Below are positions 1 through 4,994 of a stretch of 5,195 bases of DNA, one piece after another; position 1 is the first letter of the stretch, and each line of letters begins with the position of its first letter. The translations under genes were made by a program, and so were the position numbers. Under the pieces are notes generated by a model. That model was given only the letters and a program-made list of their open reading frames with translations, searched no databases and was not told where the DNA came from. This DNA comes from Bacillota bacterium (GTDB taxonomy: Bacteria > Bacillota > Clostridia > Christensenellales > CAG-138). The DNA lies in NCBI GenBank assembly GCA_016288175.1, contig JAEEYN010000099.1, positions 1 to 5,195 on the forward strand, given 5' to 3'.

Positions 1-605
1 ACCATGGGCTCCTGCGGGAAATCGAAGCCCTTTTCTTCTTTGAACATGACCTTGTAGGCCTCGACGACTTCCTTGAGATGGTCGGCGGTGAGCTCGGTGT
101 CCATCTTGCAGCCGTATTTCTGCTTTGCGCCGTCGAAGATCTTATCGAACTTCGCCTTTTCGACTTCCATAACGACGTCGGAGAACATCTGGATGAAGCG
201 GCGATAGCTGTCGTATGCAAAGCGCTCGTTGCCGGTGAGGCGGGCGAGAGCGACGACGGTCTGGTCATTGAGACCGAGGTTGAGGATGGTATCCATCATG
301 CCGGGCATACTTGCGCGGGCGCCGGAACGGACGGAAACGAGGAAGGGATTTTCGACGCTGCCGAACTTCTTGCCGGCCTTCTCCTCGGTGATCGCGAGAG
401 CGGCCTTGATCTGCTCAACGATCTCGTCGTTGATGGTCCTGCCGTCTTCGTAATAACGGGTGCAGGCTTCGGTGGATACGGTGAAACCGTAGGGAACGGG
501 GAGGCCGAGGCCGGTCATTTCGGCCAGGTTGGCGCCCTTTCCGCCCAGAAGGTTCCTCATGGATGCGTTGCCTTCGTTGAAAAGGTACACATATTTGTGG
601 GACAT
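1..605 (-). CDS. ppdK: Pyruvate, phosphate dikinase, N-terminal part (runs off the left edge)
   Basis: The enzyme interconverts pyruvate + ATP + Pi with phosphoenolpyruvate + AMP + PPi in the cytoplasm; in anaerobic Clostridia it usually serves PPi-linked glycolysis or PEP synthesis. Only the first 201 codons are present (family length about 870-880 residues), so this is part of the N-terminal ATP-grasp nucleotide-binding domain. Visible hallmarks are EGNASMRNLLGGKGANLAEM at residues 11-30, whose Lys23 matches the ATP-binding lysine of the Clostridium symbiosum enzyme as I recall it, then SVRSGARASMPGMMDTILNL at 91-110 with Arg93, and RFAYDSYRRFIQM at 128-140. The protein reads without a break and matches the clostridial enzyme almost block for block. 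The start is fixed by GGAGG (614-618) 8 nt upstream of ATG and by the match of residue 1 to the known N-terminus. A consensus promoter lies just upstream. The phosphohistidine and PEP-binding domains would lie outside the window. Confidence 0.97.
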   Translation of the reverse strand, partial: MSHKYVYLFNEGNASMRNLLGGKGANLAEMTGLGLPVPYGFTVSTEACTRYYEDGRTINDEIVEQIKAALAITEEKAGKKFGSVENPFLVSVRSGARASMPGMMDTILNLGLNDQTVVALARLTGNERFAYDSYRRFIQMFSDVVMEVEKAKFDKIFDGAKQKYGCKMDTELTADHLKEVVEAYKVMFKEEKGFDFPQEPM

Positions 606-653
606 AGGTTAAACCTCCGTTGGTATAATTTGTATTTTAGAGTACAACTCATT

Positions 654-682
654 ATTATATAGCAAACATTTACAAATTTCAA
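654..682 (-). promoter_or_regulatory. Sigma-A-type promoter of ppdK
   Basis: Read on the minus strand there is TTGAAA (677-682), a 17-nt spacer, and a perfect TATAAT (654-659). The predicted start of transcription is near 647, giving a leader of about 42 nt that contains the GGAGG site at 614-618. The surroundings are AT-rich, unlike the GC-rich genes. I see no clear operator or riboswitch in this short leader, so the sequence suggests strong unregulated or globally regulated expression. Confidence 0.85.
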
Positions 683-720
683 GTGTTTGATGTAAGTTTT
701 TTTGTATTTCATTGGGAAGA

Positions 721-773
721 ATATGCCCTTCGGGCGTGATATGCGCTCCCGCGCGTGATATGGCTGCGCCGTG
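721..773 (+). repeat. Tandem mini-hairpin array with GTGATAT linkers (3 units)
   Basis: Three consecutive units of the form ATAT-hairpin-GTG follow each other: 721-738 with stem GCCC/GGGC (loop TTC), 739-757 with stem GCGC/GCGC (loop TCCC), and 758-773 with stem GGC/GCC (loop TGC). The linker between stems, GTGATAT, is identical at 736-742 and 755-761. Stem sequences differ from unit to unit yet stay self-complementary, so structure rather than sequence is conserved. The array lies directly upstream of the ppdK promoter and does not code. I recall similar arrays from gut Clostridia genomes but cannot check this here. It could be a MITE-like or REP-like element, or an RNA structure. Confidence 0.7.
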
Positions 774-1035
774 TCGTCGTCACAAGCTTCGTATCGCTCG
801 CTTCCGCGCAAGCACGAAAGCTCACTCACTCCGCTGCTCCTCCTCTTCCGCAAAAGGTCTCGCTCTGATTTTCTGCTCGGTTGTAAACGCCCTCATGACG
901 AAAATCTATCGCTACCAACCTTTTGCGGGTTTCACCTCATCCGTCAGGCTTCGCCTGCCAAAAGGCTTTCGAGCACGATTTGCCTAAAACGCATCATTAT
1001 GGCTTTCTCCGGGAATACTTAATTCAAGAACCAAC
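774..1035. other. Non-coding intergenic stretch, repeat-like
   Basis: This is the rest of the divergent gap between ppdK and the 122-residue gene. No reading frame here has both a ribosome binding site and a plausible protein. It contains the nested inverted repeat described separately (848-928) and a small hairpin at 945-957 (CAGGC, loop TTC, GCCTG). The left part is rich in GCTCGCT/CTCACTC-type words that recur near 4980-5000. I could not find a convincing promoter for the plus-strand gene; TTGCCT at 980-985 has no matching -10 at the right distance. Confidence 0.6.
848..928. repeat. Nested inverted repeat, 11-bp outer arms
   Basis: The outer arms CCGCAAAAGGT (848-858) and ACCTTTTGCGG (918-928) are perfect complements. 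Inside them a second perfect pair, GATTTTC (867-873) and GAAAATC (900-906), keeps the same order, with shorter unpaired spacers between. The whole 81-bp segment could fold as an interrupted stem-loop or be the decayed remains of a small inverted-repeat element. No terminator U-tract follows on either strand. It lies inside the divergent gap next to the GTGATAT array and may be part of the same repeat block. Confidence 0.55.
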
Positions 1036-1041
1036 GGGAGG
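1036..1041 (+). promoter_or_regulatory. Ribosome binding site of the 122-residue gene
   Basis: GGGAGG sits 8 nt upstream of the ATG at 1050. It decides the start and the coding strand: an alternative ATG at 1043 is closed after eight codons, and the antisense frames over this region have no comparable site. Confidence 0.8.
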
Positions 1042-1049
1042 TATGAAAA

Positions 1050-1418
1050 ATGAACGACAGCAAACATGATATAAAGAATCCGTCTGCGGACAGCGCGGAA
1101 ACGGAGAGCGTCGCATCCGCAAACGGGGCGACGGGGCTGATGTACGACAAGCCGGAAACGGAGGCGGAGGAAGCCTCGGAGCGGGAGCTGCATACGCTCC
1201 AGTCCCCGGGCCGCCGCATGGTCTTCCCCGGGCCGCGCGATATCGAATCGGGCGAGATCTTTCCCGCCGGCCCGGATGAGATCCTTCCGGGCTATATCCC
1301 GCCCTTCGGCTGGCCGCCGCGCAGAAGATCGCATATCTTCGGCCATGACGACCACCGCTCATCCCGACGGCCGCTGACCGCCTGGGACGTGATGAACGGC
1401 GAAGGCGAGAAATCGTGA
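1050..1418 (+). CDS. Hypothetical small protein, 122 residues, charged and proline-rich
   Basis: I do not recognise this protein. It has no signal peptide, membrane segment or cysteines, so it should be cytoplasmic. Residues 1-50 are acidic and rich in Ser, Ala and Glu (for example ETEAEEASERE), which suggests disorder. The middle has PGRRMVFPGPRDIESGEIFP and then LPGYIPPFGWPPRRRSHIFG, a Pro/aromatic stretch followed by an arginine run. The C-terminus (LTAWDVMNGEGEKS) could form a short helix. The layout suggests an acidic tail joined to a small basic, aromatic binding segment, but no function follows from that. Support for it being real is a GGGAGG site at the right distance, an intact frame through GC-rich DNA, and a strong terminator starting 5 bp after the stop. 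It appears to be a monocistronic unit, divergent from ppdK and convergent with the lipoprotein pair. Confidence 0.75.
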   Translation: MNDSKHDIKNPSADSAETESVASANGATGLMYDKPETEAEEASERELHTLQSPGRRMVFPGPRDIESGEIFPAGPDEILPGYIPPFGWPPRRRSHIFGHDDHRSSRRPLTAWDVMNGEGEKS

Positions 1419-1422
1419 AAAG

Positions 1423-1457
1423 AAAAGGGAGCTTGCACCGGGCAGGCTTCCTTTTTC
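1423..1457 (+). terminator. Intrinsic terminator after the 122-residue gene, possibly bidirectional
   Basis: A 14-bp stem with two G-T wobbles (1423-1436 with 1442-1455) closes a 5-nt loop ACCGG and ends in a run of five T (1452-1456). The stem base is A-rich on the left, so the opposite strand also reads TTTTCTTTTC after the hairpin. It could therefore also stop transcription from the lipoprotein genes arriving from the right. Confidence 0.85.
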
Positions 1458-1470
1458 GTTGGGACGGGGA

Positions 1471-1646
1471 GATGAGGTGTCAATGCGCGAAGTGCAATTC
1501 ATGGCGAAGGCATATCATTCTTCATAAATGAAATTAAGCTTGCGCTTCATGAATTGCAGCGCGTTCCGCGCCGCTCCGCAGCTCCATGAATTGGCGGCGA
1601 TGCCGCCTAAACACCTCATCAGTCAACTTCGCTATGGCTCGTTGAC
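1471..1646. repeat. MITE-like hairpin element with CATGAATTG linkers
   Basis: The inner 150 bp are bounded by perfect 10-bp inverted repeats, GATGAGGTGT (1471-1480) and ACACCTCATC (1611-1620). Inside, the 9-mer CATGAATTG occurs twice direct (1548-1556 and 1585-1593, 37 bp apart) and once inverted (1495-1503). Between linkers sit different small hairpins: TTCAT/ATGAA (1521-1532), AAGC/GCTT (1536-1547), GCGCG/CGCGC (1559-1571) and GGCGGC/GCCGCC (1593-1607). A further inverted pair, GTCAAC/GTTGAC (1622-1646), adjoins on the right and may belong to the element. No protein is encoded. It fills the gap between two convergent genes. I cannot see a target-site duplication, so mobility is inference. 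Confidence 0.65.
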
Positions 1647-1673
1647 AGCTTTGGCCCATCGCTCAATTCCCGT

Positions 1674-3095
1674 TCAGCTCCGGGAGTTGTTTTCGCCCTG
1701 CAGCAGCAGCGTCTCCGTCAATCCATCCGGGCCGTAATCGTATTTGACGAAATACCAGCGGTACTTCGGATCGGTTTTGCCAATGCGCTGCTGAAAACAA
1801 ACGATCAGCTCGTCGTCCGTCACCCATGCGCCTCCGCTTCTCATGCTGCCGGCGGGCTGCTCATGCCAGAAATTCGTCGAAATCGGGCCTTGGTAAATAA
1901 CTTCGCCGCTGAAGCTGCGGATAGTGATATTTATCCCCTCATCCGGCGATTCCGGATACCAGTTATCCGTCGTCACGAGCCGATCTTCGCCGAGCACGAG
2001 AAAACTGTTGTTGCCGTCCTGCTGCGTATTGAAAAGCTCCGTCCGATCGCCGTTTTCAACGCGGTACAGGGCGATAAAAAAGGGATTCGTTTCCGCATCG
2101 TACGGTTCATCAAGGTCAGCCCTCATGTAGTCTATAAAATACGGCGTTCCGTCCTTCGTGACGTAGGCGACGTTATAGGAATACAGGCTGTACGGCGTGC
2201 CGGGTGCGTTTTCGTGCTGATAGAGTATCTCCGGCTCCGTCATGGATGGCTTCCAGCGCGTGATCTCGTCCGTAACGGCAAGATCCCACCACCATGCCCA
2301 GTCGTCGGTCGAGGGCTCGCCGTCGTATTCCTCCACGCCGTCGTAGCAATAGAACATATAGACGTAATCGCCGGCGAAATTCAGGATCGGCTGGGCGCCG
2401 TTCACGGTCGCCCTTTCAAGGATGGTGCAGTATTCCCAGGCCTTGACCTCTTTTCCGCCGATGGTCATATCCTCCATCGGCATGCAGCCGATGACGATCT
2501 TATCGAAGGCGTCGCCGTTTTTGATCTCCTGCTTATAGCTCGCATGGTAGAGGATACCGCGGTGAAGATAGAGGCGCGTGTTGTTGTACTGCAGAGGCGT
2601 GCCTTCCGGATAGAAGGTATGCACGAGCGTCAGCTCCGAGCCGTCGAGATTCATATGGAAAAGACCGTAGGAATGCAGGTCGATCGCCTTATAAAACCAG
2701 AGCTTGCCTTCGTAATACTGCAGCTCCGCAAACGCGGCGCCGCTGATATAGCCGGTGCAGTCCCTGTTGTCCGGCTTCTCGTCGTGCACGCATTCCGGGC
2801 GGGGACAGAGCACGCCGCTCTCATCGATTGTCTTGTCATAATAATACAGGAAGCTGCCGCCGTAACTCGCATTGTAAAGATAGTAGGCGTCCTCCGTCTC
2901 GACGACCGCGGATAAGATCGGCGCAGCCGCGCTGTTGTCGTAATCCGTCTCGCGGTTGAATGAGATCCCGTCCGCCGATCCGGCGGGCTGCCCTGTTTGC
3001 ACGGCTTGCTGCTCACTCACTTTGTTGCAGGAGGCGAACGGAAGGAGAAGAAGCGCCGCAAGCAGCAGCGAAAGGATCGATACAAGCTTTTTCAT
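1674..3095 (-). CDS. Putative lipoprotein with Cys4-type motif, propeller-like (downstream paralogue), 473 residues
   Basis: This is an exported lipoprotein of unknown function. Residues 1-22 form a signal peptide (KK, then a long Leu/Ala core) ending in a lipobox-like PFAS-C with the lipidated Cys23, followed by a Gln/Ser/Gly-rich linker to about residue 45. The mature part contains C97-x4-C102-x-H104-x8-C113 in GVLCPRPECVHDE, and recurring short strands of the form LQYYEGKLWFY (125-135), RLYLHRGILYHA (174-185) and YVTKDGTPYFI (311-321), as expected of a beta-propeller such as the DUF5050-like lipoproteins of Clostridia (family from memory). C204 and C250 and a tryptophan cluster (WAWWWD, 266-271) are shared with the upstream paralogue. 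The ATG is preceded by AAGGAG (3102-3107) at 6 nt. It lies 30 bp behind the paralogue with no terminator between, so the two are very likely co-transcribed. A solute-binding, cell-wall or sensory role is possible but not shown. Confidence 0.88.
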   Translation of the reverse strand: MKKLVSILSLLLAALLLLPFASCNKVSEQQAVQTGQPAGSADGISFNRETDYDNSAAAPILSAVVETEDAYYLYNASYGGSFLYYYDKTIDESGVLCPRPECVHDEKPDNRDCTGYISGAAFAELQYYEGKLWFYKAIDLHSYGLFHMNLDGSELTLVHTFYPEGTPLQYNNTRLYLHRGILYHASYKQEIKNGDAFDKIVIGCMPMEDMTIGGKEVKAWEYCTILERATVNGAQPILNFAGDYVYMFYCYDGVEEYDGEPSTDDWAWWWDLAVTDEITRWKPSMTEPEILYQHENAPGTPYSLYSYNVAYVTKDGTPYFIDYMRADLDEPYDAETNPFFIALYRVENGDRTELFNTQQDGNNSFLVLGEDRLVTTDNWYPESPDEGINITIRSFSGEVIYQGPISTNFWHEQPAGSMRSGGAWVTDDELIVCFQQRIGKTDPKYRWYFVKYDYGPDGLTETLLLQGENNSRS

Positions 3096-3125
3096 AATAT
3101 GCTCCTTTCAATAAGCTCCGGCCAG

Positions 3126-4571
3126 TCAGTCGGTCGGCCAGAACTGTATCTCGTAACCCTCCGAAACGACGGTTTCGGCAAGCCCGTCCGGCGTGATATC
3201 GTATTTCACGAAATGCCAGCTCCGGTTGTAATCCTTTTTGCCGTAGTATTCGGTGCTGAACAGCATCAGCGTATCCTCCGTCACCCAGGAGGCGTCTATA
3301 TGCATGATCTTCAGTCCGACCGGCATCTCTTTTCGGAATTCGAGAGGCAGAGGTCCTTCGCAGATCGTCTCCGCAGCCTCACCGCCGAAGCGGATGATGC
3401 GGATATTGACCTGTTGGGTGAGAGTCGTCATGTAATAAATGCTTGAATCGGCCGTCACGATGAATCCGTCGCCGAGCGCGAGCAGAAATGCGTTGCCGCC
3501 CCAATCGCTCGTATCGAGCACGCAGGTCTTTGTGCCGTCCTTTTCAACGCGGTACAGGCGGAGGATATAAGGATTGTCCTCGCCCTCATCCCGCTCGGGA
3601 TCCAGCCTGCTTGAAGCGACGAAGTACGGCGTGCCGTCCGAGGTAACGTAGGAATTGTAATAGCTGCTCAGCACGGGTATATCCTCCACGCTTTGATAGA
3701 GGATCTCCGGCTCGCTCATCGAGGGATCCCAGCGCGCGATCTCGTCCGTGACCGGGATATCCCACCACCACGCCTCGTCCTCCGGCATATCGCCGTCGTA
3801 TTCCGCAAGCCCGTCGTAGCAATAGAACATATAGGCGCTGTCGCCCGCGAAATACATGCAGGGCTGCGGCGGGTTGATCGTATCGCGCTCGAGGATCTCA
3901 TAGTATTCCCACGCCTTGACCTCCTTTCCGCCGACGGTCGCATTCTCCATCGGGATGCAGCCGTAAACGAGCTTTTCGAAAGGCGCGCCGTTTTTGACCT
4001 CCTGCCGGCTGCATGCATGGTAGATCATTCCGCGGTGGATATAAAGGCGGCGGTTGCCGTACTCGAGGGGCGTTCCCGCCGGGTCGAACTCATGCACGAG
4101 CTCCTTCTCGGAGCCGTCGAGGTTCATGCGGAAAAGGCCGAACTTGATGCCTTTGGTCGAGTTAAAATACCAGAGCTTGCCCCGGTAATACTGCAGCGAC
4201 GGCCAATCGTAGCCGATATAGCCCGTGCATTCCCGGTTCTCGCGCTTTTCGTCGTGTACGCATTCCGGGCGCGGGCAAAGCACGCCCGTTTCGCCGGTCG
4301 CCTTATCGAAATAATACAGGAAGGGTTTGGAACTGCAGTTGTGCAGATAATAGGCGTCCTCCGTTTCGAGCATATCGCAGGAAACGAGCGAGCTGTAACG
4401 GTTGTCGTAATCCGTTTCCGGGTCGAAGGAAGGATCGCCGTGCTGAACGGTCTGCCCGGCCTGCGCCTGCTGCGCGTCCTTCTTCGCGCAGGAGGCGAGC
4501 GGAAGCAGCAGAAGCGCCGCAATCAGCAGCGAAAGGACGGGTCCGGCTTTGAATTTTTTAATGGATCTCAT
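3126..4571 (-). CDS. Putative lipoprotein with Cys4-type motif, propeller-like (upstream paralogue), 481 residues
   Basis: First gene of the lipoprotein pair; function unknown. The signal peptide (residues 1-27) ends in a clean lipobox L25-A26-S27-C28. The mature protein matches the downstream gene along its whole length: ETDYDN (52-57), the motif C99-x4-C104-x-H106-x8-C115, AGTPLEYGNRRLYIHRGMIYHA (165-186 region), GGKEVKAWEYYEILERD (214-230), MFYCYDG with C251 (248-254), EAWWWD (266-271) and PEILYQ (288-293). The frame is open a further 58 codons upstream, but I chose Met at 4571: it is preceded by GGAGGTG (4581-4587), it puts a normal signal peptide at the N-terminus, and the longer reading would run through the promoter at 4630-4658. 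The two paralogues differ most in the linker after the lipid cysteine and in the last 150 residues. The cysteines and histidine could bind a metal or form disulphides; the sequence alone does not decide. Confidence 0.88.
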   Translation of the reverse strand: MRSIKKFKAGPVLSLLIAALLLLPLASCAKKDAQQAQAGQTVQHGDPSFDPETDYDNRYSSLVSCDMLETEDAYYLHNCSSKPFLYYFDKATGETGVLCPRPECVHDEKRENRECTGYIGYDWPSLQYYRGKLWYFNSTKGIKFGLFRMNLDGSEKELVHEFDPAGTPLEYGNRRLYIHRGMIYHACSRQEVKNGAPFEKLVYGCIPMENATVGGKEVKAWEYYEILERDTINPPQPCMYFAGDSAYMFYCYDGLAEYDGDMPEDEAWWWDIPVTDEIARWDPSMSEPEILYQSVEDIPVLSSYYNSYVTSDGTPYFVASSRLDPERDEGEDNPYILRLYRVEKDGTKTCVLDTSDWGGNAFLLALGDGFIVTADSSIYYMTTLTQQVNIRIIRFGGEAAETICEGPLPLEFRKEMPVGLKIMHIDASWVTEDTLMLFSTEYYGKKDYNRSWHFVKYDITPDGLAETVVSEGYEIQFWPTD

Positions 4572-4580
4572 ACTTTTTAA

Positions 4581-4587
4581 CACCTCC
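4581..4587 (-). promoter_or_regulatory. Ribosome binding site that fixes the start of the upstream lipoprotein gene
   Basis: GGAGGTG on the minus strand lies 9 nt before the ATG at 4571. It selects this Met over the more upstream in-frame Met at 4745, which has no such site and lies upstream of the promoter. Confidence 0.85.
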
Positions 4588-4602
4588 GAAAGCGGAACCA
4601 CG

Positions 4603-4616
4603 CATATTCTTATATG
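4603..4616. promoter_or_regulatory. Possible operator palindrome in the lipoprotein operon leader
   Basis: CATAT (4603-4607), a 4-bp spacer, then ATATG (4612-4616) form a short AT-rich dyad just downstream of the predicted transcription start (about 4623). The position would suit a repressor site, but a dyad with 5-bp arms in AT-rich DNA can occur by chance. A second weak dyad, TATTC/GAATA (4668-4672 and 4679-4683), lies about 10 bp upstream of the -35 box. Confidence 0.25.
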
Positions 4617-4629
4617 TATTATTATGAAT

Positions 4630-4658
4630 AGAATACACGAAGTTCTGTCATTTGTCAA
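4630..4658 (-). promoter_or_regulatory. Sigma-A-type promoter of the lipoprotein operon
   Basis: On the minus strand there is a perfect TTGACA (4653-4658), a 17-nt spacer, and TATTCT (4630-4635). Transcription should start near 4623, giving a leader of about 50 nt before the ATG at 4571. This strong promoter accounts for both lipoprotein genes, since no promoter fits in the 30-bp gap between them. Confidence 0.85.
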
Positions 4659-4722
4659 GCGGGAGTTTATTCGCAAGAGAATAGGCTTTGCCTGAAGATG
4701 AAGCCGCCGCAGCGCCCGCAAT

Positions 4723-4749
4723 AAAAAAGCTTTGCCCGCAGGCAAAGCT
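4723..4749 (-). terminator. Intrinsic terminator for minus-strand transcription from the right
   Basis: A perfect 9-bp stem, AGCTTTGCC (4728-4736) with GGCAAAGCT (4741-4749), closes a 4-nt loop. On the minus strand it is followed by six T (4723-4728). It ends transcription of the UPF0597-family gene and insulates the lipoprotein promoter. It lies only 46 bp after the displaced second stop (4795) but about 250 bp after the stop now used by the gene (4995). Confidence 0.9.
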
Positions 4750-4758
4750 ACCGCAATT

Positions 4759-4780
4759 ATTCATTATTCACTATTCACTA
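4759..4780. repeat. Period-7 AT-rich tandem repeat
   Basis: Three 7-bp units, ATTCATT, ATTCACT and ATTCACT, run head to tail between the terminator and the displaced gene tail. On the minus strand they read as repeated TGAATAG/TGAATAA and so place stop codons in several frames. Function unknown; slippage-prone low-complexity DNA is the simplest reading. Confidence 0.6.
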
Positions 4781-4794
4781 ATAATCCAGGCGGC

Positions 4795-4836
4795 TCACTC
4801 TTCCGTCATGATCCGGATGATCTCCTTATCCGTTTC
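4795..4836 (-). pseudogene. Displaced second copy of the 3' end of the UPF0597-family gene
   Basis: The minus strand encodes ETDKEIIRIMTEE followed by TGA, identical in protein to the last 13 residues of the gene ending at 4995. The DNA match covers 4793-4836 and 4993-5036, 44 bp with six mismatches at an offset of exactly 200 bp. All six changes fall at third codon positions and are synonymous. Homology stops abruptly on the upstream side of the ETDK codons, and nothing upstream in this frame resembles the family. The fragment has no start codon or ribosome binding site of its own, so it is not expected to be translated. It is either the original gene end displaced by an insertion or the stub of a lost paralogue. 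Confidence 0.75.
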
Positions 4837-4992
4837 GCCGGTTAACGCTCTCCGACTATTTGTTCGGGTTATGAATGGAGGTGGGCACCTTCGGTGCGGA
4901 CGAATTCTTTCCGGCTTGAGCGGCCGCATTTCGCGGCTACGCGCCGCGACGCTGCTGACCGCAGCGGGCTCGCGTTGCTCGCTGTTCGCTCC
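4837..4992. repeat. Hairpin-rich insert between the two gene tails
   Basis: These 156 bp separate the two 44-bp tail copies and do not resemble the flanking gene. They contain three small perfect hairpins with unrelated stems: GCACC/GGTGC (4885-4897, loop TTC), GCCGC/GCGGC (4923-4937) and GCTGC/GCAGC (4951-4965), followed by GCTCGC-type words. No ribosome binding site with a plausible protein is present. The build resembles REP-like or MITE-like intergenic repeats; identity as a mobile element is inference. Confidence 0.5.
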
Positions 4993-4994
4993 GC

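Noticed and set aside
78..662. 194-codon open frame antisense to ppdK
   Set aside because: It lies opposite an unmistakable pyruvate phosphate dikinase and runs out into its promoter region.
721..773. CRISPR array
   Set aside because: Units are only 16-19 bp, the constant part is 7 bp, and the variable parts are palindromes rather than spacers.
984..1355. 123-codon open frame antisense to the 122-residue gene
   Set aside because: The plus strand has the GGGAGG site, correct spacing and a terminator; the minus frame has none of these and ends inside intergenic repeat DNA.
1622..1646. Terminator of the lipoprotein operon
   Set aside because: The GTCAAC/GTTGAC arms have a 13-nt loop and no T-tract on the minus strand; the hairpin at 1423-1457 is a better candidate.
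1863..2915. 350-codon open frame antisense to the downstream lipoprotein gene
   Set aside because: No ribosome binding site or recognisable domain. The opposite strand has a signal peptide, lipobox, ribosome binding site and a paralogue, so this is a shadow of GC-rich codon use.
3693..4580. 295-codon open frame antisense to the upstream lipoprotein gene, similar to the antisense frame opposite its paralogue
   Set aside because: The similarity between the two antisense frames is expected because the sense genes are homologous and codon-aligned. There is no translation signal for it.
4572..4745. 58-codon N-terminal extension of the upstream lipoprotein
   Set aside because: It would run through the TTGACA/TATTCT promoter and push the signal peptide inward; the GGAGGTG site supports the Met at 4571.
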